From NCBI RefSeq assembly GCF_003315205.1, contig NZ_QNRR01000009.1, positions 186,001-250,000 on the forward strand: a DNA stretch of 64,000 nt, in the 5' to 3' direction. Made by a program: the position numbers and the translations under genes. This stretch comes from Roseimicrobium gellanilyticum. GTDB taxonomy: Bacteria; Verrucomicrobiota; Verrucomicrobiia; Verrucomicrobiales; Verrucomicrobiaceae. How positions within the stretch are numbered: position 1 is the first letter of the stretch; each line of letters starts with the position of its first letter. This document shows positions 1-9,151 of the stretch, piece after piece. A model generated the notes under the pieces. The model saw only the letters and a program-made list of their open reading frames with translations, was not told where the DNA came from and made no database searches.

Positions 1-1083
1 CCACTGCCGAAGAAGAACGACGCCAGTGGTTGGCTCACCCTGAAAGGCGCTACGGCGAACAACCTGCGCAAAGTCGACGTGAGCATTCCCTTCGGCGGAC
101 TCACCGTCATCACCGGCGTGAGCGGCAGTGGCAAGAGCTCGCTCATGCGCGCCGTGCTGCATCCCGCCGTGAAGGAGGAGCTGGCCAATGCGAAGAAGAA
201 AGGCCGCAAGACAAAGAACGGCGAGAAGAAGATGTGGACCTCCGTGCACGGCGTGGATCAGATCGCGGCGGTGTATGAGGTGGATCAGTCACCCATTGGA
301 AAAACTTCACGCTCCTGTCCCGCGACCTACGTCGGTGTGCTGGATGACATCCGCAAGCTCTTCGCCCAGGTCCCGGCGGCGCGTGCGCGGGGTTATGAAG
401 CGGGACGTTTCTCCTTCAACACCGAAGGCGGCCGCTGTGAGAACTGCGGCGGCAATGGTGAGGTGAAGGTGGAGATGAACTTCCTGCCAACCACACGCGT
501 GCATTGCGAAGTGTGCCACGGTCTTCGTTTCAACAGCGCCACGCTCGAAATCGAGTACAATGGCAAACACATCGGCGATGTGTTGCGCATGAACATCGCG
601 GAGGCGGCGGACTTCTTCGCGAGCATCCCGCGCATCGCCCGTCCGCTCGCGTTGCTGGCGGAGACGGGGTTGGGATATTTGCAGCTTGGCCAGCCAAGTC
701 CCACGCTAAGTGGTGGCGAGGCTCAGCGACTCAAGTTGGTCACGGAACTCAACGCCGGCCAGGGCCGCACGGTCACGGAGAAGATGCGTGGTCTGAAAAC
801 CACCAAGCGGAATCTTTACCTGATCGAGGAACCGACCATCGGCCTGCATCACCATGATGTCGTCCGATTGATCGAGATTCTCCACCGACTGGTGAACGAA
901 GGTCACACCGTGATCGTCATCGAGCACCATCTCGATGTCATGGCGGAAGCAGATTACCTGATCGACATCGGCCCCGAAGCCGGCGAACACGGCGGCAAGG
1001 TCGTGGCCACAGGGACACCGGAGCAGGTGGCGAAGGTGAAGGGGAGCAGGACGGGGGTGTTCTTGAAGGCGTTGCTCAAATAG
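1..1083 (+). CDS. uvrA: UvrA excinuclease ABC subunit A, C-terminal part (5' end outside window)
   Basis: The frame is open from base 1, so this is the last 360 codons of a longer gene. It is the damage-recognition ATPase of nucleotide excision repair. Visible in order: a Walker A motif GVSGSGKSS (bases 115-141), a zinc-finger module with two CxxC pairs (CENC and CEVC, about bases 436-516), the ABC signature [11 protein letters not shown], a Walker B region reading [10 protein letters not shown], and the H-loop region VIEHHLD. Walker B has E where most UvrA proteins have D before EPT. A basic Lys-rich insertion (codons about 60-78) follows the Walker A region. Family assignment is secure; the subclass cannot be judged from this fragment. 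Confidence 0.93.
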   Translation, partial: PLPKKNDASGWLTLKGATANNLRKVDVSIPFGGLTVITGVSGSGKSSLMRAVLHPAVKEELANAKKKGRKTKNGEKKMWTSVHGVDQIAAVYEVDQSPIGKTSRSCPATYVGVLDDIRKLFAQVPAARARGYEAGRFSFNTEGGRCENCGGNGEVKVEMNFLPTTRVHCEVCHGLRFNSATLEIEYNGKHIGDVLRMNIAEAADFFASIPRIARPLALLAETGLGYLQLGQPSPTLSGGEAQRLKLVTELNAGQGRTVTEKMRGLKTTKRNLYLIEEPTIGLHHHDVVRLIEILHRLVNEGHTVIVIEHHLDVMAEADYLIDIGPEAGEHGGKVVATGTPEQVAKVKGSRTGVFLKALLK

Positions 1084-1274
1084 GAGGTTAGGGCTTCCGC
1101 CCTGACAGCGGACGTTGGACCTTCCGGTCCGACGTTGATGGCGTGCCTTGCCCACATGATCACCCGATCAATGCAGTGGCAAGAACGGTCCCAGGGAGCG
1201 TGCGCGGTGGGTGGCCTGCAGCTGTCGGGTCGGAAGACCCAACGCCCACAGTCAGGGCAGAAGCCCTAACCTCC
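1083..1274. repeat. REP-like inverted pair of double-hairpin units
   Basis: Two 51-base arms (1083-1133 and 1224-1274) are inverted copies of each other, matching at 43 of 51 positions by my count. Each arm folds into two short hairpins with 5-bp stems and 4-base loops: TTCC (TTCT once) on one strand, which gives GGAA (AGAA once) on the other. The second hairpin differs between arms by two compensatory base-pair changes (A-T to G-C and C-G to T-A), so pairing has been preserved. The pair starts at the uvrA stop codon and may also act as its terminator. The rest of the 1084-1391 gap shows no gene. Confidence 0.7.
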
Positions 1275-1391
1275 AGGAATACGGCAGCCTGCCACCTCCC
1301 ATAAGACGATTACGCCGCGATTCCCTGGCAATGCAATCGCGCCAACTGAACAAGCTGGCATGATACACCATGCTATACCCTGATATACCAC

Positions 1392-2126
1392 TCAAAACAC
1401 CGTGATCGGCCCCGGCACGATCTTCACGCCACCGGTTCCGAGGGGATTGCCCATGGTCTCGTTGATTTCACTCACGGCGCCATTCTGGAAACCGATGGTC
1501 AGGCGGCCGACTTCGACCTTCACATAGATGGTGGTCTGCACGAGGTTGCCCGCGGCATCGCGACCAGTGGTGATTTGCGGAACCTTGTCGAAGATGCTGT
1601 ATTCCAGCACTTCTTCACGACCAGCAGCGGAGATCTTGGAGGACTTGCGTGTGGGCCGGCCCAGGGACTGTTCCACTTCGACATTGGTCATACCCAACGC
1701 CACCTGGCGGTTCGCGATGAGTTCATCGACCTTCTTCTGGCGATCATAGAAGGCCTTCAGCTTGTCATAGAGCTGGGGGTCTGCAGACTTCAGGTCTTCT
1801 TTCCGCATCCAACCGGCCACATCGCCATGGCGGGCGCGCCCACGGACCTTATAGCTGGTATCCGTCATCGCCACGAGCTGCACCGAGGTGCCGAGCGCCA
1901 TTTGGCCCAGCGGACGCTGCATATCGATCTGGTAATAAATGACCGAGTCGCCCGCCACATTCAGCCGGACAGGCTTGGGGAGAATGTCCTCAATATAGAG
2001 CGAGCCGGGTTCCGTGTTGCTTCCGAGCCGGGAACGACCCTGTTGGGCCTGGGTCTGCACGAGGGAGCCAGCCAGAAAGCTGAGCGCGGCGGCAGCAACG
2101 AACACGGAGCGGAAGCGGGGGTTCAT
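1392..2126 (-). CDS. Secreted protein of unknown function, SH3-like N-terminal region
   Basis: This is a 244-aa protein with a clear signal peptide (Arg-containing n-region, Ala/Leu core, likely cleavage after an AQA/TQA-type site near residue 27). Residues about 45-115 (GDSVIYYQIDMQRPLG ... GWMRKEDLK) resemble a bacterial SH3-type fold, ending with the typical 'W-(hydrophobic)-x-x-x-x-L' pattern. Residues about 145-160 (LGMTNVEVEQSLGRPTRK) resemble the 'GMTxxEVxxxLGxP' motif of SmpA/OmlA-like modules. It is probably a periplasmic or envelope protein. It is transcribed alone, divergently from the lipoprotein at 2259. No enzymatic motif was seen. Confidence 0.75.
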   Translation of the reverse strand: MNPRFRSVFVAAAALSFLAGSLVQTQAQQGRSRLGSNTEPGSLYIEDILPKPVRLNVAGDSVIYYQIDMQRPLGQMALGTSVQLVAMTDTSYKVRGRARHGDVAGWMRKEDLKSADPQLYDKLKAFYDRQKKVDELIANRQVALGMTNVEVEQSLGRPTRKSSKISAAGREEVLEYSIFDKVPQITTGRDAAGNLVQTTIYVKVEVGRLTIGFQNGAVSEINETMGNPLGTGGVKIVPGPITVF

Positions 2127-2258
2127 AGCAGGGGGAGACTAGCAGGGTTGGTTGATGTGGGGAAGTGCTGAATATGTTCAGACGGGAAAGCCATCTCTTT
2201 TGTTCGATGACGTTTTTGCGGCTTCCCAGAAGACGGCGCGTGTGATACACCGGCTCAG

Positions 2259-2552
2259 ATGATCCTGCGTGCTGCCTGCCTTTTTCTTTTCGCCTGCGCC
2301 TCCCTGACTCTCACCGGTTGCCAGAACATGGGCCAGATGGCCAATCCACTGGATGGAGCCAACCGCATGATCCAGGCGATGGGCAGATCCGTGGGCCGAC
2401 TCTCCGCAGATGCAAAGGCCGAGCCGCTCCGCCTCGACGCAGGCGAGATTGAGCGCGCCCGTGAAGCCGAGTTGCAACGCGGGGCATTGCCCGAGAATGC
2501 ACCCGTGCCTCCAGCTGAGGCGAGCACGGACCACGTTGCCTTCGTTCGCTGA
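2259..2552 (+). CDS. Small putative lipoprotein
   Basis: This is a 97-aa protein. The N-terminus MILRAACLFLFACASLTLTGC is a type II signal peptide with lipobox LTGC, so the mature protein would be lipidated at Cys21. The remaining ~75 residues are polar, probably partly helical and end in a Pro/Glu-rich tail; no known domain was recognised. It lies divergently from the SH3-like secreted protein and converges on the pectate-lyase-like gene. The lipobox is the main reason for treating it as real. Confidence 0.7.
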   Translation: MILRAACLFLFACASLTLTGCQNMGQMANPLDGANRMIQAMGRSVGRLSADAKAEPLRLDAGEIERAREAELQRGALPENAPVPPAEASTDHVAFVR

Positions 2553-2569
2553 GAGCGGGCGAGTAGCGG

Positions 2570-4000
2570 CTAGTTCCCCGGCATGAGGATCACGCCGAGC
2601 CTGGGCGCACGTTTGGCATCGAGATCAGGCCAGCCGCCGACATCTTTCTGCGAGGTGAGGGGAGGAGCAAACCGCAGCATGGTCACATCCGTGATCAATC
2701 TCGCATCCACCGCATCCAGCGGACTGCGGACACCCGCCTCGGCCAGCACTCGCTGTGCCGCCGTCTCTACCGACTCGATGCGGACGGGAGTCGGCGCTTC
2801 GAAGAGTCGATCCTCCACGACTTCCGCAGGCGGGCGCCCCCCTGACCACGTCACCGGACGCGCGGTCATCAGCGCAGCAACCCAATAGCCACTCCCAGCG
2901 TCGGGAGTTGTGTCGAGATGCCGGTCTGACCTCGACGGTCTGGGGCGGGGATTGCCCTTGTGATCCAGCATGAGCGGTTTCGGCTTGGATGGGGCGGTGG
3001 ACCTGGCCCCGGGACGCGCAATCACCTTGTTTCCCTTCACTCCGGTGCGCACATCGGCTCCATGGCCATGCTTTTCGATCGGCTCAATATCGACCGCCTT
3101 TGAAGAGGAGGTGATGTAGAGATTGTTCAGGAACTGAAAACGGAAGGTCTTTCCCTTGCTCGCCCCGTTCTTCTCCTCCACGCCGGTGGAGTATCGGGAG
3201 CCGCTCCGCTCGTAGTCGAAGATGATATTATTCACCGCCTCCATGCGCACGGTGTACTTGCTCTTCGGTGTCATGTCGTTGCACTCGAACTGGGGACCGC
3301 GCATGACGAAGCGCGCCAGCAGGCAGTGATGCAGGCTGAGGGTGCTGGCACTGCAATTCAGCACGAAGGCATGGTTGTCGCCATAGGGATGGATCATCGG
3401 GTTCGCCAGCGGCTCACCGAGTATGCACCATTGGATGGTCACATCTTGGCACCGGGTGATGCCAAACAACTCATCACAGCTCCACGAGACCGAGCAGTGG
3501 TCGAAGAGCACCCGTCGGCAGTCGGTGAGGCCGATGCAATCCAGACCGTCCGAATTCACCGGTCGATCCCGCTTCGAGGCTTTGACCTTTCGGAGGGTGG
3601 TCTCATCGCCAAGACGGATCCGGACATGGCGGACGATGATGTCGTTGGTGCGTTTGAATTCGAGGCTACCGCCCCGGATGCAAACACCAGCGCCGGGGGC
3701 GTCCGAACCATCGATCGTGAGGTAGGGTTCTTTGATCTCAATCCGGTCCCTCAAGGTGATGGTACCGCTCACGGCAAACTTCACGATGCGCGGCCCTTTC
3801 TGGCGCAGAGCCCAGCGCAGGCTGCCAGCCGCGGGTTTCTTCGGGTTATCGTCGAGGCGGGTGACCGTCAGGACCTGTCCGCCGGTGCCACCCTTGGACG
3901 AGGCACCGAAGCCCTCCGGCTTGAAGCCCGCTGCGTGGAGGAGGGGAGAGCGCCCTGCGAGAAGGACCAGAAGCAGGAGGAGAACGGGGAGCAGGCGCAT
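2570..4000 (-). CDS. Secreted pectate-lyase-like (right-handed beta-helix, PL1-type) protein
   Basis: This is a 476-aa protein. The start at 4000 gives a good signal peptide (MRLLPVLLLLLVLLAGRSPLLHA); the frame stays open 49 codons further upstream, but that stretch is basic, low-complexity and runs into the divergent gene. The mature part begins GFKPEGFGASSKGGTGGQV and continues with SLRWAL, VSGTITL and DCIGL plus a run of short strand-turn units (DIIVRHVRIRLGD, VLFDHCSVSWSCDE, VTIQWCIL), as in the pectate lyase superfamily 1 beta-helix. It probably cleaves uronate-containing plant or algal polysaccharide in the periplasm or outside the cell. The exact substrate is inference. Confidence 0.82.
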   Translation of the reverse strand: MRLLPVLLLLLVLLAGRSPLLHAAGFKPEGFGASSKGGTGGQVLTVTRLDDNPKKPAAGSLRWALRQKGPRIVKFAVSGTITLRDRIEIKEPYLTIDGSDAPGAGVCIRGGSLEFKRTNDIIVRHVRIRLGDETTLRKVKASKRDRPVNSDGLDCIGLTDCRRVLFDHCSVSWSCDELFGITRCQDVTIQWCILGEPLANPMIHPYGDNHAFVLNCSASTLSLHHCLLARFVMRGPQFECNDMTPKSKYTVRMEAVNNIIFDYERSGSRYSTGVEEKNGASKGKTFRFQFLNNLYITSSSKAVDIEPIEKHGHGADVRTGVKGNKVIARPGARSTAPSKPKPLMLDHKGNPRPRPSRSDRHLDTTPDAGSGYWVAALMTARPVTWSGGRPPAEVVEDRLFEAPTPVRIESVETAAQRVLAEAGVRSPLDAVDARLITDVTMLRFAPPLTSQKDVGGWPDLDAKRAPRLGVILMPGN

Positions 4001-4088
4001 GGAGAGAGTACGAGGTGGAGTCGCTGGCGGCTGAGCTTGTCTATTCGACCAAGGTGGGTCACTTTCTTTCAATCGTCGTTCGCTTCCC

Positions 4089-4460
4089 ATGCCGCACCCC
4101 AAACTCCTTCGCTTGGCCGAGACTGAAGTGGAGCGTGCCCGGGGCAAACTTCCTGAGGAAGTGAGGGAAGCATCCGATGAGTGTCTGGTGACCTACGAAG
4201 ACATCGTGGACGCTGTCGAAGAGGACGAAGGCCTGGCGGACGATCTTTTGGGACTCTTCGAAGGGTTCAGCCGCATGGACCCTCTCCCTTCTGGCCCAGC
4301 CGACATGCCGAGAATCCGCCTCTTTCTGGACAACCTCTGGGACTACGCGGGCGGTGACGAGCACCAATACCGGAAGGAAGTGCGCATCACCTGGTTGCAC
4401 GAGCTGGGACACTACCTGGGGTGGGGAGAGGAAGAGATTGAAGCGCTGGGGCTCGGCTGA
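4089..4460 (+). CDS. Minimal zincin-type metallopeptidase family protein
   Basis: This is a 123-aa acidic cytoplasmic protein with a zinc site HELGHYLGWGEEE near the C-terminus, which is the HExxHxxGxxE pattern of the short 'Zincin_1' metallopeptidase family (about 110-130 aa). The size and the position of the motif near the end both fit that family. It starts 88 bases from the divergent pectate-lyase-like gene. The physiological substrate of this family is not known to me. Confidence 0.85.
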   Translation: MPHPKLLRLAETEVERARGKLPEEVREASDECLVTYEDIVDAVEEDEGLADDLLGLFEGFSRMDPLPSGPADMPRIRLFLDNLWDYAGGDEHQYRKEVRITWLHELGHYLGWGEEEIEALGLG

Positions 4461-4480
4461 GGTCTGCCCCAGCAAGTTCG

Positions 4481-4873
4481 CTAGCTGAGGTCCGTGGGGT
4501 CGCCCATCTCCATATTCAGGGCGACAGCGGACTGGACGAGGCGCTTCACCTTGGCATCAGAAATGGTGTCGCCTTCGTTGAGTTGGAGGGTGGCCATCTC
4601 GTACTTCCCACCGGGTTTGAGGCGAGGCTCGATTTCCCGAAGCAGCTGCCCGCGCCAAAAGCCAAAGAGGACCCTCTTTTCCTCTGCGCGGATGAGGAGC
4701 ACGGGGCCATTCCTATGGTAGACCAGGTGGCCCCATTTGATGGATTCCGTGGTAGCAGTGGTAGCAGCTTTGCGTGTCACCTTCCGCAGACGCTCCACCA
4801 AGGGGCGTTGCCACTCGGTGAGGCTGGAGACGTAGTCATCCGGGGTGCTAGGGACGTTCGAGGCGCGTTTCAT
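4481..4873 (-). CDS. DUF1801-type small cytoplasmic protein
   Basis: This is a 130-aa protein starting at MKRASNVPSTPDDY; an upstream in-frame ATG at 4942 would add 23 residues that look non-homologous. The pattern 'DDYVSSLTEWQRPLVERLR ... ESIKWGHLVYHRNG' and the later 'VLFGFWRGQLL' fit the DUF1801/YdhG-like fold. It converges on the zincin gene with only 20 bases between stops. The family function is unknown; no signal peptide or membrane segment is present. Confidence 0.75.
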   Translation of the reverse strand: MKRASNVPSTPDDYVSSLTEWQRPLVERLRKVTRKAATTATTESIKWGHLVYHRNGPVLLIRAEEKRVLFGFWRGQLLREIEPRLKPGGKYEMATLQLNEGDTISDAKVKRLVQSAVALNMEMGDPTDLS

Positions 4874-5049
4874 GGCCACACCAATAGAGAGTAGGGGTAG
4901 CTGAAGGAAGGCAGGATAGGACGCGATCCGGCCTCGCGGCAAGCACCCAAAACGGGTACCAAATGAGGTTCTGCGCCCGTTTTAGGCGGAAAATGGCACC
5001 TGTTGTGCCTCAAAATGGCCTCCTACCACTATATATAGGGGTCCAAAAG

Positions 5050-5065
5050 TGTTCCACGTGGAACA
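5050..5065. promoter_or_regulatory. parS-like ParB-binding palindrome, copy 1
   Basis: This is a perfect 16-bp palindrome, TGTTCCACGTGGAACA, in the leader of mnmG, about 48 bases before its start codon. It matches the well-known bacterial chromosomal parS pattern (tGTTnCACGTGnAACa) at every conserved position. A second identical copy lies 823 bases downstream inside mnmG. In many bacteria parS sites cluster near gidA/gidB-parAB and the origin. An AT-rich stretch (5029-5036) just upstream could supply the mnmG -10 region. Confidence 0.8.
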
Positions 5066-5112
5066 TTTGGCAGGCTTTTGCCCCCTGTGCTATCTTTCTG
5101 GCCGCCTCTTCC

Positions 5113-7011
5113 ATGTCCTCCTCTCTCTATACTTACCCGAAGACCTACGACGTCCTTGTCTGTGGGGCCGGCCATGCAGGGGTGGAGGCGGCCATGGCGG
5201 CCGCGCGCATTGGTGCCCAAGCGGCCATCCTCACCCAGAACCTGGACACCATCACCCAAATGTCCTGCAACCCTGCCATCGGGGGTCTCGCCAAGGGACA
5301 CATGGTCCGGGAGATCGACGCCCTCGGCGGGGTGATGGGTCTGAACACGGACGCCACAGGGATCCAATTCCGCATGCTCAATGTGGCCAAGGGACCCAGC
5401 GTGCAGGCCCCCCGTGCCCAGTGCGACAAAAAGGCCTACCAGTTCCGAATGAAGTGGCTGGTGGAAAACCAACCCAACCTCGACCTCCATCAGGGGAATG
5501 CCGCTGAGATCCTCGTCGAAGGAGGCCAGGTGGTGGGCGTCCGTACCAGCCTCGGTATTATATATCGAGCGAGGTCGGTGGTCATCAGCTCCGGGACTTT
5601 CATGCGCGGACTCCTCCATGTGGGCCTACAGAACCAAGCCGGGGGGCGTATGGGGGATTCCATCTCCACCTTGAGTGACAGCCTCAAGCACCTCGGTTTC
5701 GACGTGCGACGATTCAAGACTGGCACCCCCTGTCGTCTCAACGGCCGGAGCATTGATCTGAGCAAGTGCGAGCAGCAACCGGGCGACGAGCCGCCACCAC
5801 GTTTCAGCTACCTCAGTGGAGTGCTGCCGGACGACACCCAGCTTTTTACCCTGAACCGATGGCAGCGTGAAATGTTCCACGTGGAACAGACCCCCTGCTG
5901 GATCACCTACACGAACAAGACCACCCACGACATCATCCGGGCGAACCTCGACAAGTCACCGATGTACTGTGGGGTCATCGAAGGCGTGGGCCCGCGCTAC
6001 TGCCCCTCCATTGAGGATAAGATAGTTCGTTTTGCGGAAAAGGATCGCCACCAGATCTTCTTGGAACCGGAAGGCCGCCACACCCAGGAGTATTATGTGA
6101 ACGGCGTCTCCACGAGCCTGCCGTTCGAAGTTCAGCTCGCCTTTATCCGCAGCATCGCGGGGTTGGAGAATGCCGAGATCGTCCGCCCCGGCTACGCGGT
6201 GGAGTACGATTACTGTCCGCCGACCCAGCTCCACCCAACCCTCGAAACGAAGAGGGTGGGAGGTCTGTATTTCGCCGGCCAGATCAATGGCACTTCCGGC
6301 TACGAAGAAGCCGCTGGCCAGGGGCTGCTCGCGGGTGCCAATGCCGCGCTCAAGGTGGCGGGCAAGCCAGCGTTCGTCCTTAAGCGCTCCGAAGCTTACC
6401 TCGGCGTGATGGTCGACGACCTCGTGACCAAGGGCACCACCGAGCCCTACCGCATGTTCACCAGCCGGGCCGAGTACCGCCTGCTGCTGCGGCAGGACAA
6501 TTGCGACCTGCGGCTCACACCGAAGGGGATTGAGTTTGGCATGGTCGATGCCTTCCGTGCCCAGCATACCTCCGACAAGGCCACGCGCCTAGCCGAGCTC
6601 CGCGCCTTGCTCGCCGGCACGACGTATCAGAGCACGCGCCTCGAGCAATGGGTTCGTCGACCGGAAAATACCTGGTCCGCTCTGCCGGTGGAGATTCGCT
6701 CCAAGTTCTCAGAAGAACTGTGGTGTCTGGCCGAGAACGACATCAAGTACGCTGGCTACATCGCCCGCCAGAACGAGCAGGTGGAGAAGGCGGCTCGCAT
6801 GGAAGACAAGCCCATTCCAGACTGGGTGGACTATACGGCGATTAAAAGTCTGAAGCGCGAAGCCCAGCTCAAGCTGGCCCAGCTCAGGCCAGCAACTTTC
6901 GGTCAAGCAGCACGCGTCCAAGGCGTGACCCCATCCGACCTCGCGGTCGTGCAGGTGTGGGTGAAGCGGGCTGGAGCCGGGCGGGAAGAGCTTGCTCCGG
7001 CAGCAGAATAA
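5113..7011 (+). CDS. mnmG: tRNA uridine-5-carboxymethylaminomethyl(34) synthesis enzyme MnmG (GidA)
   Basis: This is a 632-aa FAD enzyme that, with MnmE, modifies the wobble uridine of certain tRNAs. The start at 5113 ([20 protein letters not shown]) fits the usual family length; the open frame to 4963 is leader DNA carrying the parS site. The dinucleotide-binding motif [10 protein letters not shown] is at residues 18-27. Family-typical blocks include [39 protein letters not shown] and [16 protein letters not shown]. Neither mnmE nor rsmG (gidB) is adjacent; the next gene is convergent fcl. A second parS-like palindrome is embedded at codons 254-259, reading MFHVEQ. Confidence 0.96.
   Translation: MSSSLYTYPKTYDVLVCGAGHAGVEAAMAAARIGAQAAILTQNLDTITQMSCNPAIGGLAKGHMVREIDALGGVMGLNTDATGIQFRMLNVAKGPSVQAPRAQCDKKAYQFRMKWLVENQPNLDLHQGNAAEILVEGGQVVGVRTSLGIIYRARSVVISSGTFMRGLLHVGLQNQAGGRMGDSISTLSDSLKHLGFDVRRFKTGTPCRLNGRSIDLSKCEQQPGDEPPPRFSYLSGVLPDDTQLFTLNRWQREMFHVEQTPCWITYTNKTTHDIIRANLDKSPMYCGVIEGVGPRYCPSIEDKIVRFAEKDRHQIFLEPEGRHTQEYYVNGVSTSLPFEVQLAFIRSIAGLENAEIVRPGYAVEYDYCPPTQLHPTLETKRVGGLYFAGQINGTSGYEEAAGQGLLAGANAALKVAGKPAFVLKRSEAYLGVMVDDLVTKGTTEPYRMFTSRAEYRLLLRQDNCDLRLTPKGIEFGMVDAFRAQHTSDKATRLAELRALLAGTTYQSTRLEQWVRRPENTWSALPVEIRSKFSEELWCLAENDIKYAGYIARQNEQVEKAARMEDKPIPDWVDYTAIKSLKREAQLKLAQLRPATFGQAARVQGVTPSDLAVVQVWVKRAGAGREELAPAAE
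5873..5888. promoter_or_regulatory. parS-like ParB-binding palindrome, copy 2 (inside mnmG)
   Basis: This second perfect copy of TGTTCCACGTGGAACA lies within the mnmG reading frame, where it encodes the MFHVEQ segment. I scanned the remaining CACGTG cores in the window and none is flanked by the GTTnC/GnAAC arms, so the two sites are confined to this 0.85-kb stretch. Confidence 0.78.
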
Positions 7012-7171
7012 CATCAACCTTGGTCGGCCAGCAGGAGCGAAGCCCGCAATTGGCTGACAGAAGCGTCGCACCCCTTCCAGAGGTCCTCATCAAGCGAGAA
7101 CACCTCGAGACGTTCTGCATCCCGGCACCGAGCACGGCTCCTGCAGTGCACAGCTCCCAAAGACTGTCGTC

Positions 7172-8110
7172 TCAGTTATCTTGTGCCGCCTGGAAGGACT
7201 CGTAAGCCTCGACCAATCCTTCGCGCAGTGGTGTCTTTGCCTGCCATCCCAGCGCTTTCATTTTGCTGGTCTCCATCAGTTTCCGAGGAGTGCCATCGGG
7301 TTTGGAGGAATCGAACTTCAGCTCTCCCTCGAATCCGACGACATCCTTCACCAGTTCGGCCAGCGCACGGATGGTGATGTCCTCGCCGCAGCCGATGTTG
7401 ACCCAGTCGGGCGGATTCTCCACGCCTAGGAGGTGTACGCAACCCTCGGCCAAATCATCGGCATGCAGGAACTCACGGCGGGGAGAGCCGGTGCCCCAGA
7501 CGCTGACAGCCTCGGCACCACCAGTCTTGGCCTCATGAAAGCGGCGAATGAGTCCCGGGATCACGTGCGAGTTCTCGGGATGGTAGTTGTCGCCCGGCCC
7601 GTAGAGGTTGGTCGGCATCGCCGAGTGGAAGAGGACGCCGTACTGTTTGCGATAGTACTGGCAAAGCTTAAGTCCCGCGATCTTCGCGATGGCGTAGGCC
7701 TCATTCGTCAGCTCCAGCTCACTGCTGAGCAAAGCCTCTTCGCGCATCGGCTGTGGTGCCTCGCGAGGATAGATGCAGGAGCTGCCCAGAAAGAGCAAGC
7801 GCTGCACGCCGTGCCGATAGGCAGCATGGATGCAGTTCGCTGCAATCATCAGATTCTCGTACAGAAACTCGGCAGGATAGGTGAAGTTCGCATGAATCCC
7901 ACCCACCTTCGCAGCCGCAACTACCACAACCTGAGGTTTTTGTGACTCAAACCATGCCTCAACGGCCGCTTGATTACACAAATCAAGCTCCGCACGACCG
8001 GCGGTGAGAATCTTGTGCTGCCCCCGCGCCTCCAGGGCGCGCACCAAAGCGCTGCCCACCATGCCCCGATGGCCGGCGACAAACACAGAGGCTGCGGGAT
8101 CCAAACTCAT
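7172..8110 (-). CDS. fcl: GDP-L-fucose synthase (GDP-4-keto-6-deoxymannose epimerase/reductase)
   Basis: This is a 312-aa extended short-chain dehydrogenase. The NADP-binding motif GHRGMVGSA is at residues 13-21, and the catalytic YxxxK appears as YAIAKIAG following LGSSCIYP. The blocks [30 protein letters not shown] and [10 protein letters not shown] are characteristic of Fcl/WcaG. It catalyses the last step of GDP-L-fucose synthesis for surface glycans. The upstream enzyme (gmd) is not in this window. Confidence 0.93.
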   Translation of the reverse strand: MSLDPAASVFVAGHRGMVGSALVRALEARGQHKILTAGRAELDLCNQAAVEAWFESQKPQVVVVAAAKVGGIHANFTYPAEFLYENLMIAANCIHAAYRHGVQRLLFLGSSCIYPREAPQPMREEALLSSELELTNEAYAIAKIAGLKLCQYYRKQYGVLFHSAMPTNLYGPGDNYHPENSHVIPGLIRRFHEAKTGGAEAVSVWGTGSPRREFLHADDLAEGCVHLLGVENPPDWVNIGCGEDITIRALAELVKDVVGFEGELKFDSSKPDGTPRKLMETSKMKALGWQAKTPLREGLVEAYESFQAAQDN

Positions 8111-8205
8111 AGATCTCCAGAGTGCAGTGTCTCACCCTCATGGTCAATGATCGACGCGTTCTCAAAAGCGCAGTTCGAGTCCCAAAGCCGGCTCAGGCAC
8201 ATGAG

Positions 8206-9054
8206 CTACCAGATCTTCCTGTCCTGGATGCCGATCCAAAACAACGCTCCTCCTACGAGCAACGCTACAATCCCTCTCTGCAGCCAGACGCTCCTGCCCG
8301 CCTCATACGAACTGATGACGATGGGCAAGGCGCGGACTTGCTCAGTCTTCATACGTCGTCGGACGATGTAAGGCAGTGGTTCTCTGGCCACCATCCACCT
8401 CGACCCCAGTGCGCCGTATCGCATGTAGATCTTGGTCTGGGCGCGCACCAGTTCAATGGGCCGGCTGTCGCGACTGGGATCCTTTCCTCCTTCGTCCACT
8501 TCCTTGATCACCTCCCGCCTCTCCGCCTCACTCAGGCGCAAAAAAACCATCTCTGGCGCGGAACTCTGCGGGTCAGCCCTGGCAGGAACATACGCCGAGA
8601 CCACCACCTCCTCCTCCGACTCCCACTTCGCCCCGAACTGCATCATGCGGCTGAAATCAAACGAGCGCGGAAGCTCCTTAATGGTGATCTCCCGCGGAAC
8701 GATACCCGCCACCTCACCCATCGCAGCAATGTCTGCGACCGCGAGAGTACGCATTCCCCTCACATAATCCCAGATGCAGTAGCCCCCGAAACCAACGATC
8801 ACCGCGCCCACTACCGTCATCAACTTGGGAAAGAGATTCCTGCCGGGAACCAGTTTCCACTGATACGCGAGTACCACGGGAGCGAGCCCCACGATACCGC
8901 ATAAAAACCACGTCGTATACAGGCTGTACTCTTTCCAAGTACTCAACAGAATCTCCACGAGCCACGCATACGGACCCATCTCCAGCCACGCGGACCCGAT
9001 CCAGAAAGCCACCCACACGGAAGCCAACACCAATCTGATCGCTGCAGCCGACAT
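8206..9054 (-). CDS. Integral membrane protein of unknown function
   Basis: This is a 282-aa protein starting at MSAAAIRLVLASVW; 52 in-frame upstream codons look non-coding. There are three hydrophobic segments in the first ~110 residues (IRLVLASVWVAFWIG, TTWFLCGIVGLAPVVLAY, TVVGAVIVGFGGYCIWDYV), a soluble middle of about 130 residues with mixed beta character, and a C-terminal membrane segment (VALLVGGALFWIGI). The charged domain therefore lies between membrane anchors, and its side of the membrane cannot be told. No family was recognised. It sits between fcl and a PHP-like secreted protein on the same strand. Confidence 0.65.
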   Translation of the reverse strand: MSAAAIRLVLASVWVAFWIGSAWLEMGPYAWLVEILLSTWKEYSLYTTWFLCGIVGLAPVVLAYQWKLVPGRNLFPKLMTVVGAVIVGFGGYCIWDYVRGMRTLAVADIAAMGEVAGIVPREITIKELPRSFDFSRMMQFGAKWESEEEVVVSAYVPARADPQSSAPEMVFLRLSEAERREVIKEVDEGGKDPSRDSRPIELVRAQTKIYMRYGALGSRWMVAREPLPYIVRRRMKTEQVRALPIVISSYEAGRSVWLQRGIVALLVGGALFWIGIQDRKIW

Positions 9055-9151
9055 ACTTGTGAATCCACCGGTGAGGCGCAGACGAACAGCGCAGCCTCGA
9101 GTCAGCGTACCGTGAGGCGTTAGCCAATGCCAAGACAAAACTTCTTCATCC

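Noticed and set aside
4001-4147. N-terminal extension of the pectate-lyase-like protein
   Set aside because: The extra 49 residues precede a perfect signal peptide and overlap the divergent zincin gene; the start at 4000 is more sensible.
4943-5112. Chromosomal replication origin near the parS sites
   Set aside because: No cluster of DnaA boxes (TTATCCACA-like) or AT-rich unwinding region was found in or beside the mnmG leader, and dnaA/dnaN are not nearby.
4963-5112. N-terminal extension of MnmG by 50 codons
   Set aside because: It would place the parS palindrome in coding sequence and add residues absent from the family; the FAD motif is correctly placed from the start at 5113.
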